Below are positions 1 through 7,925 of a DNA stretch of 44,138 bases, one piece after another. The translations under genes and the position numbers were made by a program. Numbering within the stretch: the first letter of the stretch is position 1; each line of letters opens with the position of its first letter. The notes below the pieces were generated by a model. That model saw only the letters and a program-made list of their open reading frames with translations, searched no databases and was not told the DNA's origin. The DNA comes from Halomonas sp. (lineage in GTDB: Bacteria > Pseudomonadota > Gammaproteobacteria > Pseudomonadales > Halomonadaceae): contig NZ_REBQ01000157.1 in NCBI RefSeq assembly GCF_007692655.1, forward strand, positions 1 to 44,138, written 5' to 3'.

Positions 1-137
1 AGCGCTTTAACAAAGCCTGTGGTCAAGCCGTAGACGGTTGGGTTGATCTGAGGCGCCTACGGGAGGATGAACAATTGCTGTTGAAGTTTGATCTTCAGCA
101 GATTAAGTCGTTTGTTCACCGGGTAAAAAATGCATAG
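1..137 (+). CDS. C-terminal end of an unidentified protein (partial)
   Basis: An open frame enters from the left edge (first full codon at base 3) and ends at TAG 135-137, giving about 44 residues. The tail is charged and looks helical (RRLREDEQLLLKF ... FVHRVKNA). I cannot assign a family from so little. It converges on the leftward sensor kinase, with only 11 bases between the two stop codons and no clear hairpin between them. The other two forward frames hit stops within the first 35 bases, which supports this frame. Confidence 0.55.
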   Translation, partial: RFNKACGQAVDGWVDLRRLREDEQLLLKFDLQQIKSFVHRVKNA

Positions 138-148
138 CTTGGCTCCTA

Positions 149-2890
149 TCAAGCGTGGGTCTCATCCGGTGCTTCGGGTAGTTCAAGGGTTAAACAGGCG
201 CCGCCTAAGTGTTTGGCATCCTCCACCCACAGCCTTCCACCCAGATGAGCAATAATGCCTCGGCTGATGGGTAAGCCCAAGCCACTGCCTTTAGGCCGGC
301 CGCGGGGGATATCACTGTCTTGCTGTATCTGGTGGAATTTTTCAAATACCCGCTCGCGTTCATCAGCGCTAATACCCGCGCCATTATCTTCAACGCTTAG
401 CCGAAAATGACGCCGATGGCGATACAGTGCCAGGCGCACCTTTGGCTGCTCTCGATCAGCAAACTTACTCGCGTTATCCAGCAGATTGATCACCACCTGC
501 TCTAAACGGTCTTGGTCCCCAATAACCATCGCGGGGTCCGCCTCTAAGCTAACCACTAATTCAATACCGCGCTCTTCGTGAAGGTGGGCAATGGCGTCAA
601 TGCTGTGGCGGGTGAGCGCAGCAAGGTCAAGCGGCACGGGATTAAGCGTTAAGCGCCCGCTTTCAAGCCGGGCAAGGTCAAGAATCTCTTCAATTAAGCG
701 TGACAGCCGCTGGCTTTCGTGGACGATCACGCCGAGAAAGTGCTGGCGTTTCTCATCGGGTAGCTGGCCACTATCGCGTAAAATTTCCGCAAAGGCGCGA
801 ATAGAGGTCAGCGGGGTTCGCAGCTCGTGACTGACCATGGCCACAAACTCATCTTTTAGTCGATCCAGCTCGCGCAGCCGCTCATTAGCGCTGCGCAGCT
901 CTTCGCCAATTTGTACCAGCTCTTGTGATTTCTGTTCTAAACGACGGTTGTACTCAAGGGTTTGTGACGTGGTATCGAGAATACTAAGAATGGATTCGAT
1001 ATCCAGTGCTTCACCACGCACCACCGAATTGATCAGTACCCTCGCTGAGGCACTGCCGAGGGAACCCGCGAGCGCCTGTTCAGAGCGGGTAATAAGCTCA
1101 GCGGTGGCGGGCTCATCGGCGTTAGCCGAGTGTTTGCCGCTGCTATGGTTGAATACCCGGCGGGTAGCCTGCTCGCCTAAATAGCGAACGAGTAGTTCCT
1201 TAAGCGCTCCCTGGGTGGTTTGCCCACGCCATAGCGAGGTGGTTTGCAGGTTAGGGTGCATCGCTTCGGTAAATAGCGCCGCTTGGGTTTGTTCAAGCGG
1301 CGTGGGGCGAGTAAATAGCGAAATGCCGACTAATAAACCGACGTTGGCCAGCATGCTCCACAGCAGCGAGTGGGTATAAATATCCCAATTTTCGAGACCG
1401 AACAGGGCGTAGGGCATGAGCCAAGTGATGCCCCAGGGCCCTTCGGTCAGCAGCGTTGCATTTAACCAGCCCGACTGGGCAAAGCCGGGTAGCAGCAGCG
1501 TATAGCACCACACCAAGAACCCGGCAATTAAGCCATACGTAGCCCCTTGACGAGTGGCGCCACGCCAGTAAAGGCCAATTAAGAGCGCAGGAGCAAACTG
1601 AGCCGCCCCGGCAAAGGAGACCAGCCCAATGGTCACCAGGCTGTAGGAGTCGCCAATTAGCGCATGGTAGAGGTAGCCAAGCAGTAGAATCAGCACGATG
1701 GCCACCCGGCGGATACCCAGCAGCCAGCCAGCTAATTCGCCTTTAGTGCTTAAGTGCAGTCGACGCGACCGCAGCAGCAGCGGCATTACCAGTTGGTTGC
1801 TGACCATGGTGGAGAGGGCGATGGTTTCGACAATCACCATGCCAGTGGCTGCCGAGAGACCGCCAATAAACACCAGTAGCGGTAGCCCCTCCAAACCTTC
1901 CGAGAGAGGTAGCGTGAGCACAAAGCTATCTGGATCTCCAGCGCTTACCCCTAATAGCAGGCCTGCCAGCGCAATGGGAATCACAAATAAGTTGATCAGC
2001 AGCATGTAGAGTGGAAACAGCCAGCTTGCCCGGGTTAAATGCTTTTCATCAACGTTTTCAACCACCAATACCTGGAATTGACGGGGCAGTGTTAAAAAAG
2101 CCAGAAAGGCCAACACGAGCATGCCTACCCAGCCGGTAACGCCACCGGGCACCGTGTCTAAACGCATACTGTCTACCAGAGCTGGCGTAGCCGCCACTTG
2201 AGCGAAGAGCGCCGCTGGACCTTCAAACATAACAAAAACGACAAATATACCGACGGCCATAAACGCCACGAGCTTTACCAGCGACTCCAGAGCAATCGCC
2301 GCCACCATCCCCTCATGGCGTTCGCTGGCATCCAGGTGGCGAGTGCCGAACAGAATAATAAATACTGCCAATACCAAGGCGACCCACAGGGATTTATCCA
2401 TCCAGAAACGTTCATCAACGAGGGTGGTATCGGCGGTGTAAGGGTAGTTGATGAGTACAGCGTGGCTAACGGTAATGGCTTTTAGCTGAAGCGCGATATA
2501 GGGCGTAATGCTGATCAGGGCCATTAACGCGACAAGGGCCCCTAAGCTGGTGCTTTTGCCGTAGCGGGCACTGATAAAATCGGCAATCGAGGTGATCCGT
2601 TGCCGTGCCGCAATGCGTACCATTTTGCGTATCACCGAGGGCGCCAGCAGCATCGCCAGGGTAGGCCCTAAATAGATCAGCAAAAAGCTGGGGCCATGCT
2701 CTGCGGCTCGCCCCACGCTGCCGTAGAACGTCCAGGCGGTGCAATACACGGCGATGGAGAGTGCGTATACCGTTGGCGAGCCGATCAGTGAGCGGCCTTG
2801 TTCGGCACGCCGGTCGCCCCAGGCGGCGATGACAAAGAGCAGTGCCAAATAGCCAAAGGCGGTGCCGAGGATAACGAAATCTGTGCGCAT
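149..2890 (-). CDS. CbrA/CrbS-type sensor histidine kinase with sodium:solute symporter domain
   Basis: The protein has 913 residues from the ATG at 2890. A longer ORF from 2950 would overlap the upstream gene heavily, whereas 2890 lies just 2 bases past that gene's stop. The first ~500 residues form a polytopic SSF transporter module (start ...YLALLFVIAAW, then YCTAWTFYGSVG). A STAC-like linker and a coiled coil (YNRRLEQKSQEL) follow. The transmitter has H-box SHELRTPL with His688, N-box NLLDNASKF, G1 DNGAGI and G2 GSGLGLPIS. There is no C-terminal receiver, which fits the separate receiver gene in this operon. Relatives (CbrA, CrbS, MxtR) govern carbon-source or acetate use. The signal here is unknown; the divergent cstA makes carbon uptake a reasonable guess. 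Confidence 0.9.
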   Translation of the reverse strand: MRTDFVILGTAFGYLALLFVIAAWGDRRAEQGRSLIGSPTVYALSIAVYCTAWTFYGSVGRAAEHGPSFLLIYLGPTLAMLLAPSVIRKMVRIAARQRITSIADFISARYGKSTSLGALVALMALISITPYIALQLKAITVSHAVLINYPYTADTTLVDERFWMDKSLWVALVLAVFIILFGTRHLDASERHEGMVAAIALESLVKLVAFMAVGIFVVFVMFEGPAALFAQVAATPALVDSMRLDTVPGGVTGWVGMLVLAFLAFLTLPRQFQVLVVENVDEKHLTRASWLFPLYMLLINLFVIPIALAGLLLGVSAGDPDSFVLTLPLSEGLEGLPLLVFIGGLSAATGMVIVETIALSTMVSNQLVMPLLLRSRRLHLSTKGELAGWLLGIRRVAIVLILLLGYLYHALIGDSYSLVTIGLVSFAGAAQFAPALLIGLYWRGATRQGATYGLIAGFLVWCYTLLLPGFAQSGWLNATLLTEGPWGITWLMPYALFGLENWDIYTHSLLWSMLANVGLLVGISLFTRPTPLEQTQAALFTEAMHPNLQTTSLWRGQTTQGALKELLVRYLGEQATRRVFNHSSGKHSANADEPATAELITRSEQALAGSLGSASARVLINSVVRGEALDIESILSILDTTSQTLEYNRRLEQKSQELVQIGEELRSANERLRELDRLKDEFVAMVSHELRTPLTSIRAFAEILRDSGQLPDEKRQHFLGVIVHESQRLSRLIEEILDLARLESGRLTLNPVPLDLAALTRHSIDAIAHLHEERGIELVVSLEADPAMVIGDQDRLEQVVINLLDNASKFADREQPKVRLALYRHRRHFRLSVEDNGAGISADERERVFEKFHQIQQDSDIPRGRPKGSGLGLPISRGIIAHLGGRLWVEDAKHLGGACLTLELPEAPDETHA

Positions 2891-2892
2891 GA

Positions 2893-3102
2893 TCAGCGCC
2901 CCGCGCGGCGTTCCACTAACCAGGCGGTCAAGCCAATCACCACTGCCCAAGCGCTAAATAAATAGAGCGGTAGCCATCCCACGTTAAAAGAGGGCAGGCG
3001 ATCTACCACAATAATCAGCGGCGGGCAGAACAGCAGTATCGCAATCGCCACTAAGGCTATTAAGCGTTCTGATTGTCGCGATTTAGCACCTGAAGGTTTC
3101 AT
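2893..3102 (-). CDS. small two-helix membrane protein
   Basis: A 69-residue protein with two predicted membrane segments (LIALVAIAILLFCPPLIIVV and LYLFSAWAVVIGLTAWLV), a basic N-terminus and a short basic tail (VERRAGR). Its ATG overlaps the stop of the exonuclease-fusion gene as ATGA (3099-3102), and its own stop sits 2 bases from the kinase start, so translation is probably coupled across all three. I do not recognise the family. Size and topology recall the small partner proteins found beside some SSF transporters, so an interaction with the SSF module of the kinase is possible but not shown. Confidence 0.7.
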   Translation of the reverse strand: MKPSGAKSRQSERLIALVAIAILLFCPPLIIVVDRLPSFNVGWLPLYLFSAWAVVIGLTAWLVERRAGR

Positions 3103-5162
3103 GAGGCACTGGCATCCTGTCGGTCAAAGGCATTGGCTTGCAGCGCTAGCAACTGCTCCAGCGTATCCACCCCGCGTGCTTCTAAGCGTGGTAGCAGCGC
3201 TAGCCAGAGCTCGGCGGTAACGCGGGCATCGCCTAACGCAGTGTGGCGTGTCCCGGGCGGGAATGCCAGGTCGTAACGCTGAGCCAGGCTGTCCAAGTCA
3301 TGCCCATCAAGTGCTTCATCGAGCGCCCGAGAAATCAGCAGTGTATCGATAACGGGGATATCAAACGTGACGCCTTTATGGCTAATGGCCAGCAGATCAA
3401 AAGCGGCGTTATGGGCAAGCAGTACCGCTTCACCCACATAGTCGCGAAACCGAGTAAGGACGATATCCAGCGGTGGCGCGCCGCTTACATCGGCATCGGT
3501 GAGGCCATGAATAGCAGTGCTCGCGGGTGGGATGGGGCGCTGGGGGTCGACTTTCTGGTCAAACACTTCGCTTGCCAGCAGGCGAGCGTTAACCACTCGG
3601 CAGGCGCCCAGACTAATCACCGTATCCCCACGGCGCAGCTCAAGCCCGGTCGTTTCGGTATCAAACGCCACGACTTCCAAGCTGCGTAATTCGCGACTGG
3701 CGAGCGCTTCATCCGGCGGGGGAAGGTCTGCAATCCCAAAGTCATGAAACTCTGGGCGCGGGGGAGCGGTTTCTCTAGGAGCACCCACGCGTTCCATGGC
3801 AGGCAGCGGAAGACGCAGGCGCGCGTAAGTACCACCTTCATCTGCGAGACTCCAAATGTCGCTGGCGTGTTGACGCAGCACGTCCGCAACGCTCGGGTTT
3901 AGCGGTAAGGAGGTTAGCGGGTGCTGACGCCATTCGGCCAACTCATGTTCCGGGATCGCTTTGCCGCGCCATATCAGGTCTAAATAGACACGTTTATTGC
4001 CTAAGCACATCTCCCCTTCAAAACCACTGTCAGGAAGGTGGGCGCTGAGATGCTTGACCAGCGAATCAAACAGTGCGATCAAGGCTGGCGCGTCGCCTTT
4101 AAACCAGGCAGGCATGCCGATTGGGGTGATTAAGCGATGTTCTGGATCAAGGCGTTCATCCAAGGCTTGCCAGAAGTCGTTTGACCACATGGGGGTTAAA
4201 CGCTCGCCCTGATGCTGAAGGTCATCCAATAACTGGCCGATTTTAGCGACGTTGTCGCCTAGAGTAGTGCCTTCTTCATGGATGACGCGCTCAAACCGTT
4301 GGCGCAGCAGCGACGTGTCAGTGTCACTTTGATGGCGCAATTGAATGAGTGCATCGGCGGCACTGGTTAGGCTCGCGGTGTGTTGGCGCAGGGGTGTCAG
4401 CATATCGGCCAGTTCCGCGCGAACGCCCATTTCACTGGACCAGGAGGCGGTAGCATCGCTAAAGGTCAGTAATGTCTCACCATCACTACCCGGAACGCGG
4501 CGCATAATCACTTTCAACCAACGGTCATCGCAAGGGGCCAGCAGCTCTCTAGGCGAGCCGTCATTAGGTAACTGACCGAGGGCTTGCTGCAAACTGGCCA
4601 CCGGCAGTAGGGCTTCCAGACGTTTACCCAAGCCGAGACCTGTATTGCCAACAAAAAAGTCTTCGGCTGCCTGATTAAACAGCATGACCCGGCGGTGATG
4701 GTCACATAGCAGAAGAGGGGTTTCGAGTACTTGAAGCAGTGTTTCAAGCTCTTGGCGAATGCGGGCGGCGCTGCGGGCACCTTCTGCATGGGCGGTGGCC
4801 AAGCGGCTGCGATCACTTCGCCAGCTCTCGCGCACGCGGCGTAAGTCTGGCCCGAGTCCTTTCAGCCAACCTTCGGGCGGGTGCTCATCCCTGGCATCGG
4901 GGTTGGCGACTAAACGAGCAAGCTGGACTTGCAGGTGGCGCAGTGGGGTAAATAGCATCCGTTCAAGCACCAAACCCACTAAAAAAATCGTTGCACCGCC
5001 AGAGAAACTGCCCAGCCATAGGGCTATTCTTGTCCAGCCAGTAGGGGCGAGCTGCGTATCCAGCCAGGCAGCAAAAATTGCCCCTCCAAGCAGACTAATA
5101 CCGCTAAGCAGCAGCCACAGGCCAATCAGACGCTGGCGTTTAGGGAGCCCGCCTCTTGTCAT
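3099..5162 (-). CDS. membrane-anchored PAS / degenerate kinase-like protein fused to DEDDh exonuclease
   Basis: The protein has 687 residues. Two N-terminal membrane helices (about 10-70) are followed by a PAS-like domain (LLLCDHHRRVMLFNQAAEDFF region, ~150-240). Next is a region laid out like a histidine kinase core: the H-box position reads LADMLTPL, with no histidine, and the ATPase-like part has lost its N and G boxes. The C-terminal ~180 residues are a DnaQ-type 3'-5' exonuclease: VAFDTETTGL (Exo I), HNAAFDLLAI (Exo II) and HTALGDARVTAELW (Exo III, DEDDh type). All five catalytic positions appear intact. Start and stop overlap the neighbouring genes by 4 bases (5159-5162, 3099-3102). Nuclease genes near CbrA-like kinases occur in pseudomonads, but a dead kinase-like core on the nuclease is unusual. 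The substrate is unknown. Confidence 0.82.
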   Translation of the reverse strand: MTRGGLPKRQRLIGLWLLLSGISLLGGAIFAAWLDTQLAPTGWTRIALWLGSFSGGATIFLVGLVLERMLFTPLRHLQVQLARLVANPDARDEHPPEGWLKGLGPDLRRVRESWRSDRSRLATAHAEGARSAARIRQELETLLQVLETPLLLCDHHRRVMLFNQAAEDFFVGNTGLGLGKRLEALLPVASLQQALGQLPNDGSPRELLAPCDDRWLKVIMRRVPGSDGETLLTFSDATASWSSEMGVRAELADMLTPLRQHTASLTSAADALIQLRHQSDTDTSLLRQRFERVIHEEGTTLGDNVAKIGQLLDDLQHQGERLTPMWSNDFWQALDERLDPEHRLITPIGMPAWFKGDAPALIALFDSLVKHLSAHLPDSGFEGEMCLGNKRVYLDLIWRGKAIPEHELAEWRQHPLTSLPLNPSVADVLRQHASDIWSLADEGGTYARLRLPLPAMERVGAPRETAPPRPEFHDFGIADLPPPDEALASRELRSLEVVAFDTETTGLELRRGDTVISLGACRVVNARLLASEVFDQKVDPQRPIPPASTAIHGLTDADVSGAPPLDIVLTRFRDYVGEAVLLAHNAAFDLLAISHKGVTFDIPVIDTLLISRALDEALDGHDLDSLAQRYDLAFPPGTRHTALGDARVTAELWLALLPRLEARGVDTLEQLLALQANAFDRQDASAS

Positions 5163-5533
5163 GGCTGCTCCTCAATGAGCAACGCTTTCACTTTGTCGAC
5201 CAGTGTCTGCGTCGAGAAAGGTTTAGTGATGTAGTCATCGGCGCCCAGCGCCATGCCTTTCTCACGCTCTACATCGCGTCCGTGGGCCGTCAACATAATG
5301 ATGGGGAGGTTGAGGGTGGCTTCTTCGCCACGCAGCCGTTCTAGCACATCAAAACCGCTCATCCCCGGCAGGCTAATATCCAATAAGAGTAAATCGGGGT
5401 GGGTATCGTTGACCCGCGCTAAGGCCTGCTCACCATCTTCGGCGGTCACGACCTCGAATCCCGCTTGTTCCATCAAAAACTCCAGTGATAGAACAATGTT
5501 GGGTTCGTCATCGACCACTAGCACTTTGGCCAT
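5159..5533 (-). CDS. single-domain response regulator (CheY-like receiver)
   Basis: A 124-residue protein that is only a receiver domain. It has the acidic pair VVDDEP at residues ~6-8, the phosphoacceptor in LLLLDISLPG (about Asp52), a Thr in MLTAHG and the conserved Lys in ITKPF. There is no output domain, unlike the LuxR-type CrbR or NtrC-type CbrB partners known for this kinase family. It is first in the leftward operon, with a good ribosome binding site (CAGGAG upstream of ATG 5533) and a 4-base overlap with the next gene. It may shuttle phosphate or act by protein contact, perhaps on the nuclease fusion or the kinase; that is inference. Confidence 0.9.
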   Translation of the reverse strand: MAKVLVVDDEPNIVLSLEFLMEQAGFEVVTAEDGEQALARVNDTHPDLLLLDISLPGMSGFDVLERLRGEEATLNLPIIMLTAHGRDVEREKGMALGADDYITKPFSTQTLVDKVKALLIEEQP

Positions 5534-5576
5534 GGAGCTCTCCTGCTTTTATTTGTTTTAGCATTTCATGGCTGCA

Positions 5577-5607
5577 GTCTAGTTAGATCTAACGGGTCAG
5601 CCTAGAC
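5577..5607. promoter_or_regulatory. nested inverted repeats between divergent signalling operon and cstA
   Basis: A perfect 12-base palindrome, GTTAGATCTAAC (5582-5593), lies inside a wider inverted pair, GTCTAG (5577-5582) and CTAGAC (5602-5607). It is in the 282-base divergent gap between the receiver gene (start 5533) and cstA (start 5816). The position suits an operator serving one or both operons. No regulator can be named from sequence, and I could not place convincing -35/-10 boxes in this gap. Confidence 0.35.
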
Positions 5608-5815
5608 GACCTTGGCCGAATGCGGGAACGATACACGCAGCAGCCTTTTGGCTTAATCGCACCTTTCCTAAGACTTTAGAATATATTCAAGTGGTTAATA
5701 CCCCATTCCTATGGACTTCAACGGTTACACATACCACTCTGTAAACAGACAAACGTGTCAATTCCCTGGTTTAGTCAATGAAAAATAACAACCAAACCTA
5801 TAAGGAGCAGCGCCC

Positions 5816-7492
5816 ATGAGTGCTATTTTCCTACTCTTCGTAGGTCTTAGTGCAATGGCCATCGGGTACTTTGTGTACTCCAAGTTTATTGCCGAGAAGA
5901 TCTATCAATTAGACCCTGATTTTAAAACCCCTGCCCACGAGTTTGAGGACGGCATTGACTATGTGCCAACCAATAAATTTGTGTTGTGGGGCCACCACTT
6001 TACGTCTGTTGCCGGCGCTGCACCTATTGTGGGACCTGCCATTGCGGTTATTTGGGGCTGGGCACCTGCCTTCTTGTGGGTAGTTCTCGGCACGATTTTC
6101 TTTGCGGGCATACACGACTTCGGTGCTATTTGGTCAAGCGTGCGCAACAAGGGTAAATCGGTAGGTGCGCTTACTGGCGATGTGGTAGGAAAGCGCGCTC
6201 GCAGTATCTTTATGATCGTTATCTTCCTGGTGCTGCTGATGGTCAATGCGGTGTTTGCCGTGGTCATCGCCGGGCTAATGATGAATTTCCCCAGCGCCGT
6301 GGTACCCGTTTGGGGCGCGATCATCGTGGCGTTGATTATTGGCCAGTTGATCTATCGCCGAATTCTGAGCCTGGCCGTTGTTTCCGTGATTGGGGTAGTG
6401 GCGCTTTACGCGCTGATCGGCATTGGGCCTTCGGTACCCGTTCAAATGCCCGCAGAAGTAGGCGGCATGTCGGGTAATGCGGTATGGATCCTCATTCTGT
6501 TCGGTTATGCCGCGATTGCCTCGCTGCTGCCGGTGTGGATGCTGCTTCAGCCACGGGATTACATCAACGGCCTACAGCTGTTTATTGGTCTGCTCATTCT
6601 TTATGGTGCCTTGGTACTGTTGAACCCGGTGCTGGTGGCGCCCGCGTTTAATAACGATGTTCCCGCGGGAACCCCGTCGTTAATACCGCTGCTATTTGTG
6701 ACCATCGCCTGTGGGGCGATATCGGGCTTCCACGGTCTGGTCTCTTCTGGCACCACTTCTAAACAGTTGAATAAAGAGACCGACGCACGCTTTGTGGGCT
6801 ATTTCGGTGCTGTGGGTGAGGGCATGCTTGCCTTAGCCGCCATCTTGGCCGCGACCGCCGGCTTTGCCACCCTGGGTGACTGGCAGGCCATGTACACCGC
6901 CTTCGGACAGGGCGGGGTCAATGCCTTTGTGGAAGGCGGGGCCTTTATCATTCATAACGGCCTGGGCTTGCCGGAAGTGACTGCTGCAACGCTATTAACG
7001 GTCATGGCTGCGCTTTTTGCAGGCACCACCATGGATACGGGGCTGCGGCTGCAGCGCTATATTTTCCAAGAGTGGGGCGATATCTATAACCAGCAGTGGA
7101 TGAAGAAACCGGCCATCGCGACGTGCTTGGCGGTGGGTAGCTGCTTACTGCTAGCATTTGGTGCAGGCGGGGCTGACGGCTCAGGCGGGTTAATTATCTG
7201 GCCGCTGTTTGGTACGACTAACCAGCTGCTGGCAGGCCTGACGCTACTGGTCATTACCGTGATGCTGGTACGTATGAGACGGCCCATGTGGTTCACGCTG
7301 GCGCCGCTATGCTTCCTGCTGGTAATGACGATTTTTGCGCTGCTCATCCAGCTACGTACGTTCTGGAACCAGGGCAATATGTTCCTGCTAATACTGGACA
7401 TCGTGGTCTTGGTAGCCGCTATCATGGTGGCGATGGAGTGTGCTTCTGCGCTCAAGCGCTCGCGCGCTGAAATGGCGGCCCAGAGCGACTAA
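5816..7492 (+). CDS. cstA: CstA-family carbon starvation/pyruvate transporter (short form)
   Basis: The protein has 558 residues and is highly hydrophobic with many membrane helices. Family hallmarks include the start region with YFVYSKFIAEKIYQLD, the FVLWGHHFTSVAGAAPIVG stretch (~residues 55-75), GAIWSSVRNKGKSVG, and ISGFHGLVSSGTTSKQL near the middle. CstA and BtsT of E. coli take up pyruvate and perhaps peptides and are about 700 residues, so this is a shortened type. The start is supported by AAGGAG about 8 bases before ATG 5816. Downstream lie a CC-tailed small protein and an ArsA-like ATPase on the same strand. The divergent sensor-kinase operon may control it. Substrate is not determinable from sequence. 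Confidence 0.93.
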   Translation: MSAIFLLFVGLSAMAIGYFVYSKFIAEKIYQLDPDFKTPAHEFEDGIDYVPTNKFVLWGHHFTSVAGAAPIVGPAIAVIWGWAPAFLWVVLGTIFFAGIHDFGAIWSSVRNKGKSVGALTGDVVGKRARSIFMIVIFLVLLMVNAVFAVVIAGLMMNFPSAVVPVWGAIIVALIIGQLIYRRILSLAVVSVIGVVALYALIGIGPSVPVQMPAEVGGMSGNAVWILILFGYAAIASLLPVWMLLQPRDYINGLQLFIGLLILYGALVLLNPVLVAPAFNNDVPAGTPSLIPLLFVTIACGAISGFHGLVSSGTTSKQLNKETDARFVGYFGAVGEGMLALAAILAATAGFATLGDWQAMYTAFGQGGVNAFVEGGAFIIHNGLGLPEVTAATLLTVMAALFAGTTMDTGLRLQRYIFQEWGDIYNQQWMKKPAIATCLAVGSCLLLAFGAGGADGSGGLIIWPLFGTTNQLLAGLTLLVITVMLVRMRRPMWFTLAPLCFLLVMTIFALLIQLRTFWNQGNMFLLILDIVVLVAAIMVAMECASALKRSRAEMAAQSD

Positions 7493-7519
7493 ACTCGCTA
7501 CTTGTTCAGGAGAAACGTT

Positions 7520-7822
7520 ATGCACGATGACCCACTTCATGGGTCGTCGTCGCGTCGTGATAAGTTACGGGCCTGGCTGGACCAGGCCCGTTTCTTCACT
7601 GAAGAGGTGTATAACTCACGCTACCGAGGCGCAATCGCTCGGGCGCGGCGCGATGAAGACGACCTGTTTATGCTGTTAGTGTTTTCCGAGATGATGGGCT
7701 TACAAAACCCAGCCTCCTACTACACGCTTGAACTGCAACCGCTACTGCTTGAGCGTTTTCACGACTGGCATATGCGTATGGGAATGGAGCACTCGCCGCT
7801 GGATCATTTTCGCTGTTGTTAA
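7520..7822 (+). CDS. small CC-tailed protein (cory-CC-star type)
   Basis: A 100-residue protein starting at ATG 7520 behind CAGGAGAAACGTT; a TTG six codons upstream lacks such a site. It is charged and helical (RDKLRAWLDQARFFTEEVYN), has a hydrophobic middle (LFMLLVFSEMMGL) and ends HSPLDHFRCC immediately before the stop. The Cys-Cys ending and the position between a CstA-type transporter and an ArsA-type ATPase match what I recall of the cory-CC-star family, whose function is not described to my knowledge. The terminal cysteines with nearby histidines could bind metal or form a disulfide or thioester; this is inference. Confidence 0.8.
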   Translation: MHDDPLHGSSSRRDKLRAWLDQARFFTEEVYNSRYRGAIARARRDEDDLFMLLVFSEMMGLQNPASYYTLELQPLLLERFHDWHMRMGMEHSPLDHFRCC

Positions 7823-7824
7823 TG

Positions 7825-7853
7825 GTGAGCAGCGAATAGTGAGTGGTGAATAG
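7825..7853 (+). repeat. short imperfect direct repeat (GTGAGCAGCGAATAG-like)
   Basis: Two imperfect copies sit head to tail just after the CC-tailed gene: GTGAGCAGCGAATAG (7825-7839) and TGAGTGGTGAATAG (7840-7853). They are short and only two copies are seen here. They could be a remnant of a dispersed intergenic repeat or simple slippage. Confidence 0.35.
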
Positions 7854-7862
7854 CGTATTGAC

Positions 7863-7874
7863 GTTATCGATAAC
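7863..7874. promoter_or_regulatory. 12-base perfect palindrome upstream of ArsA-type ATPase gene
   Basis: GTTATCGATAAC is a perfect palindrome about 50 bases before the ATPase start. Together with the ~100-base gap it suggests a separate control point for the ATPase and glycosyltransferase genes. No promoter boxes could be placed confidently. Confidence 0.3.
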
Positions 7875-7925
7875 TGTGCGTTGCTATTGCCTTAAACGCG
7901 CTAAGCCCAATAAGTGAGAAGCGCC

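Noticed and set aside
2198..2485. Forward open frame inside the sensor kinase gene
   Set aside because: It is a shadow of the kinase on the other strand; the kinase frame carries all family motifs.
4053..4300. Functional second histidine kinase in the nuclease fusion
   Set aside because: The H-box histidine and ATP-binding N and G boxes are absent, so phosphotransfer is not expected.
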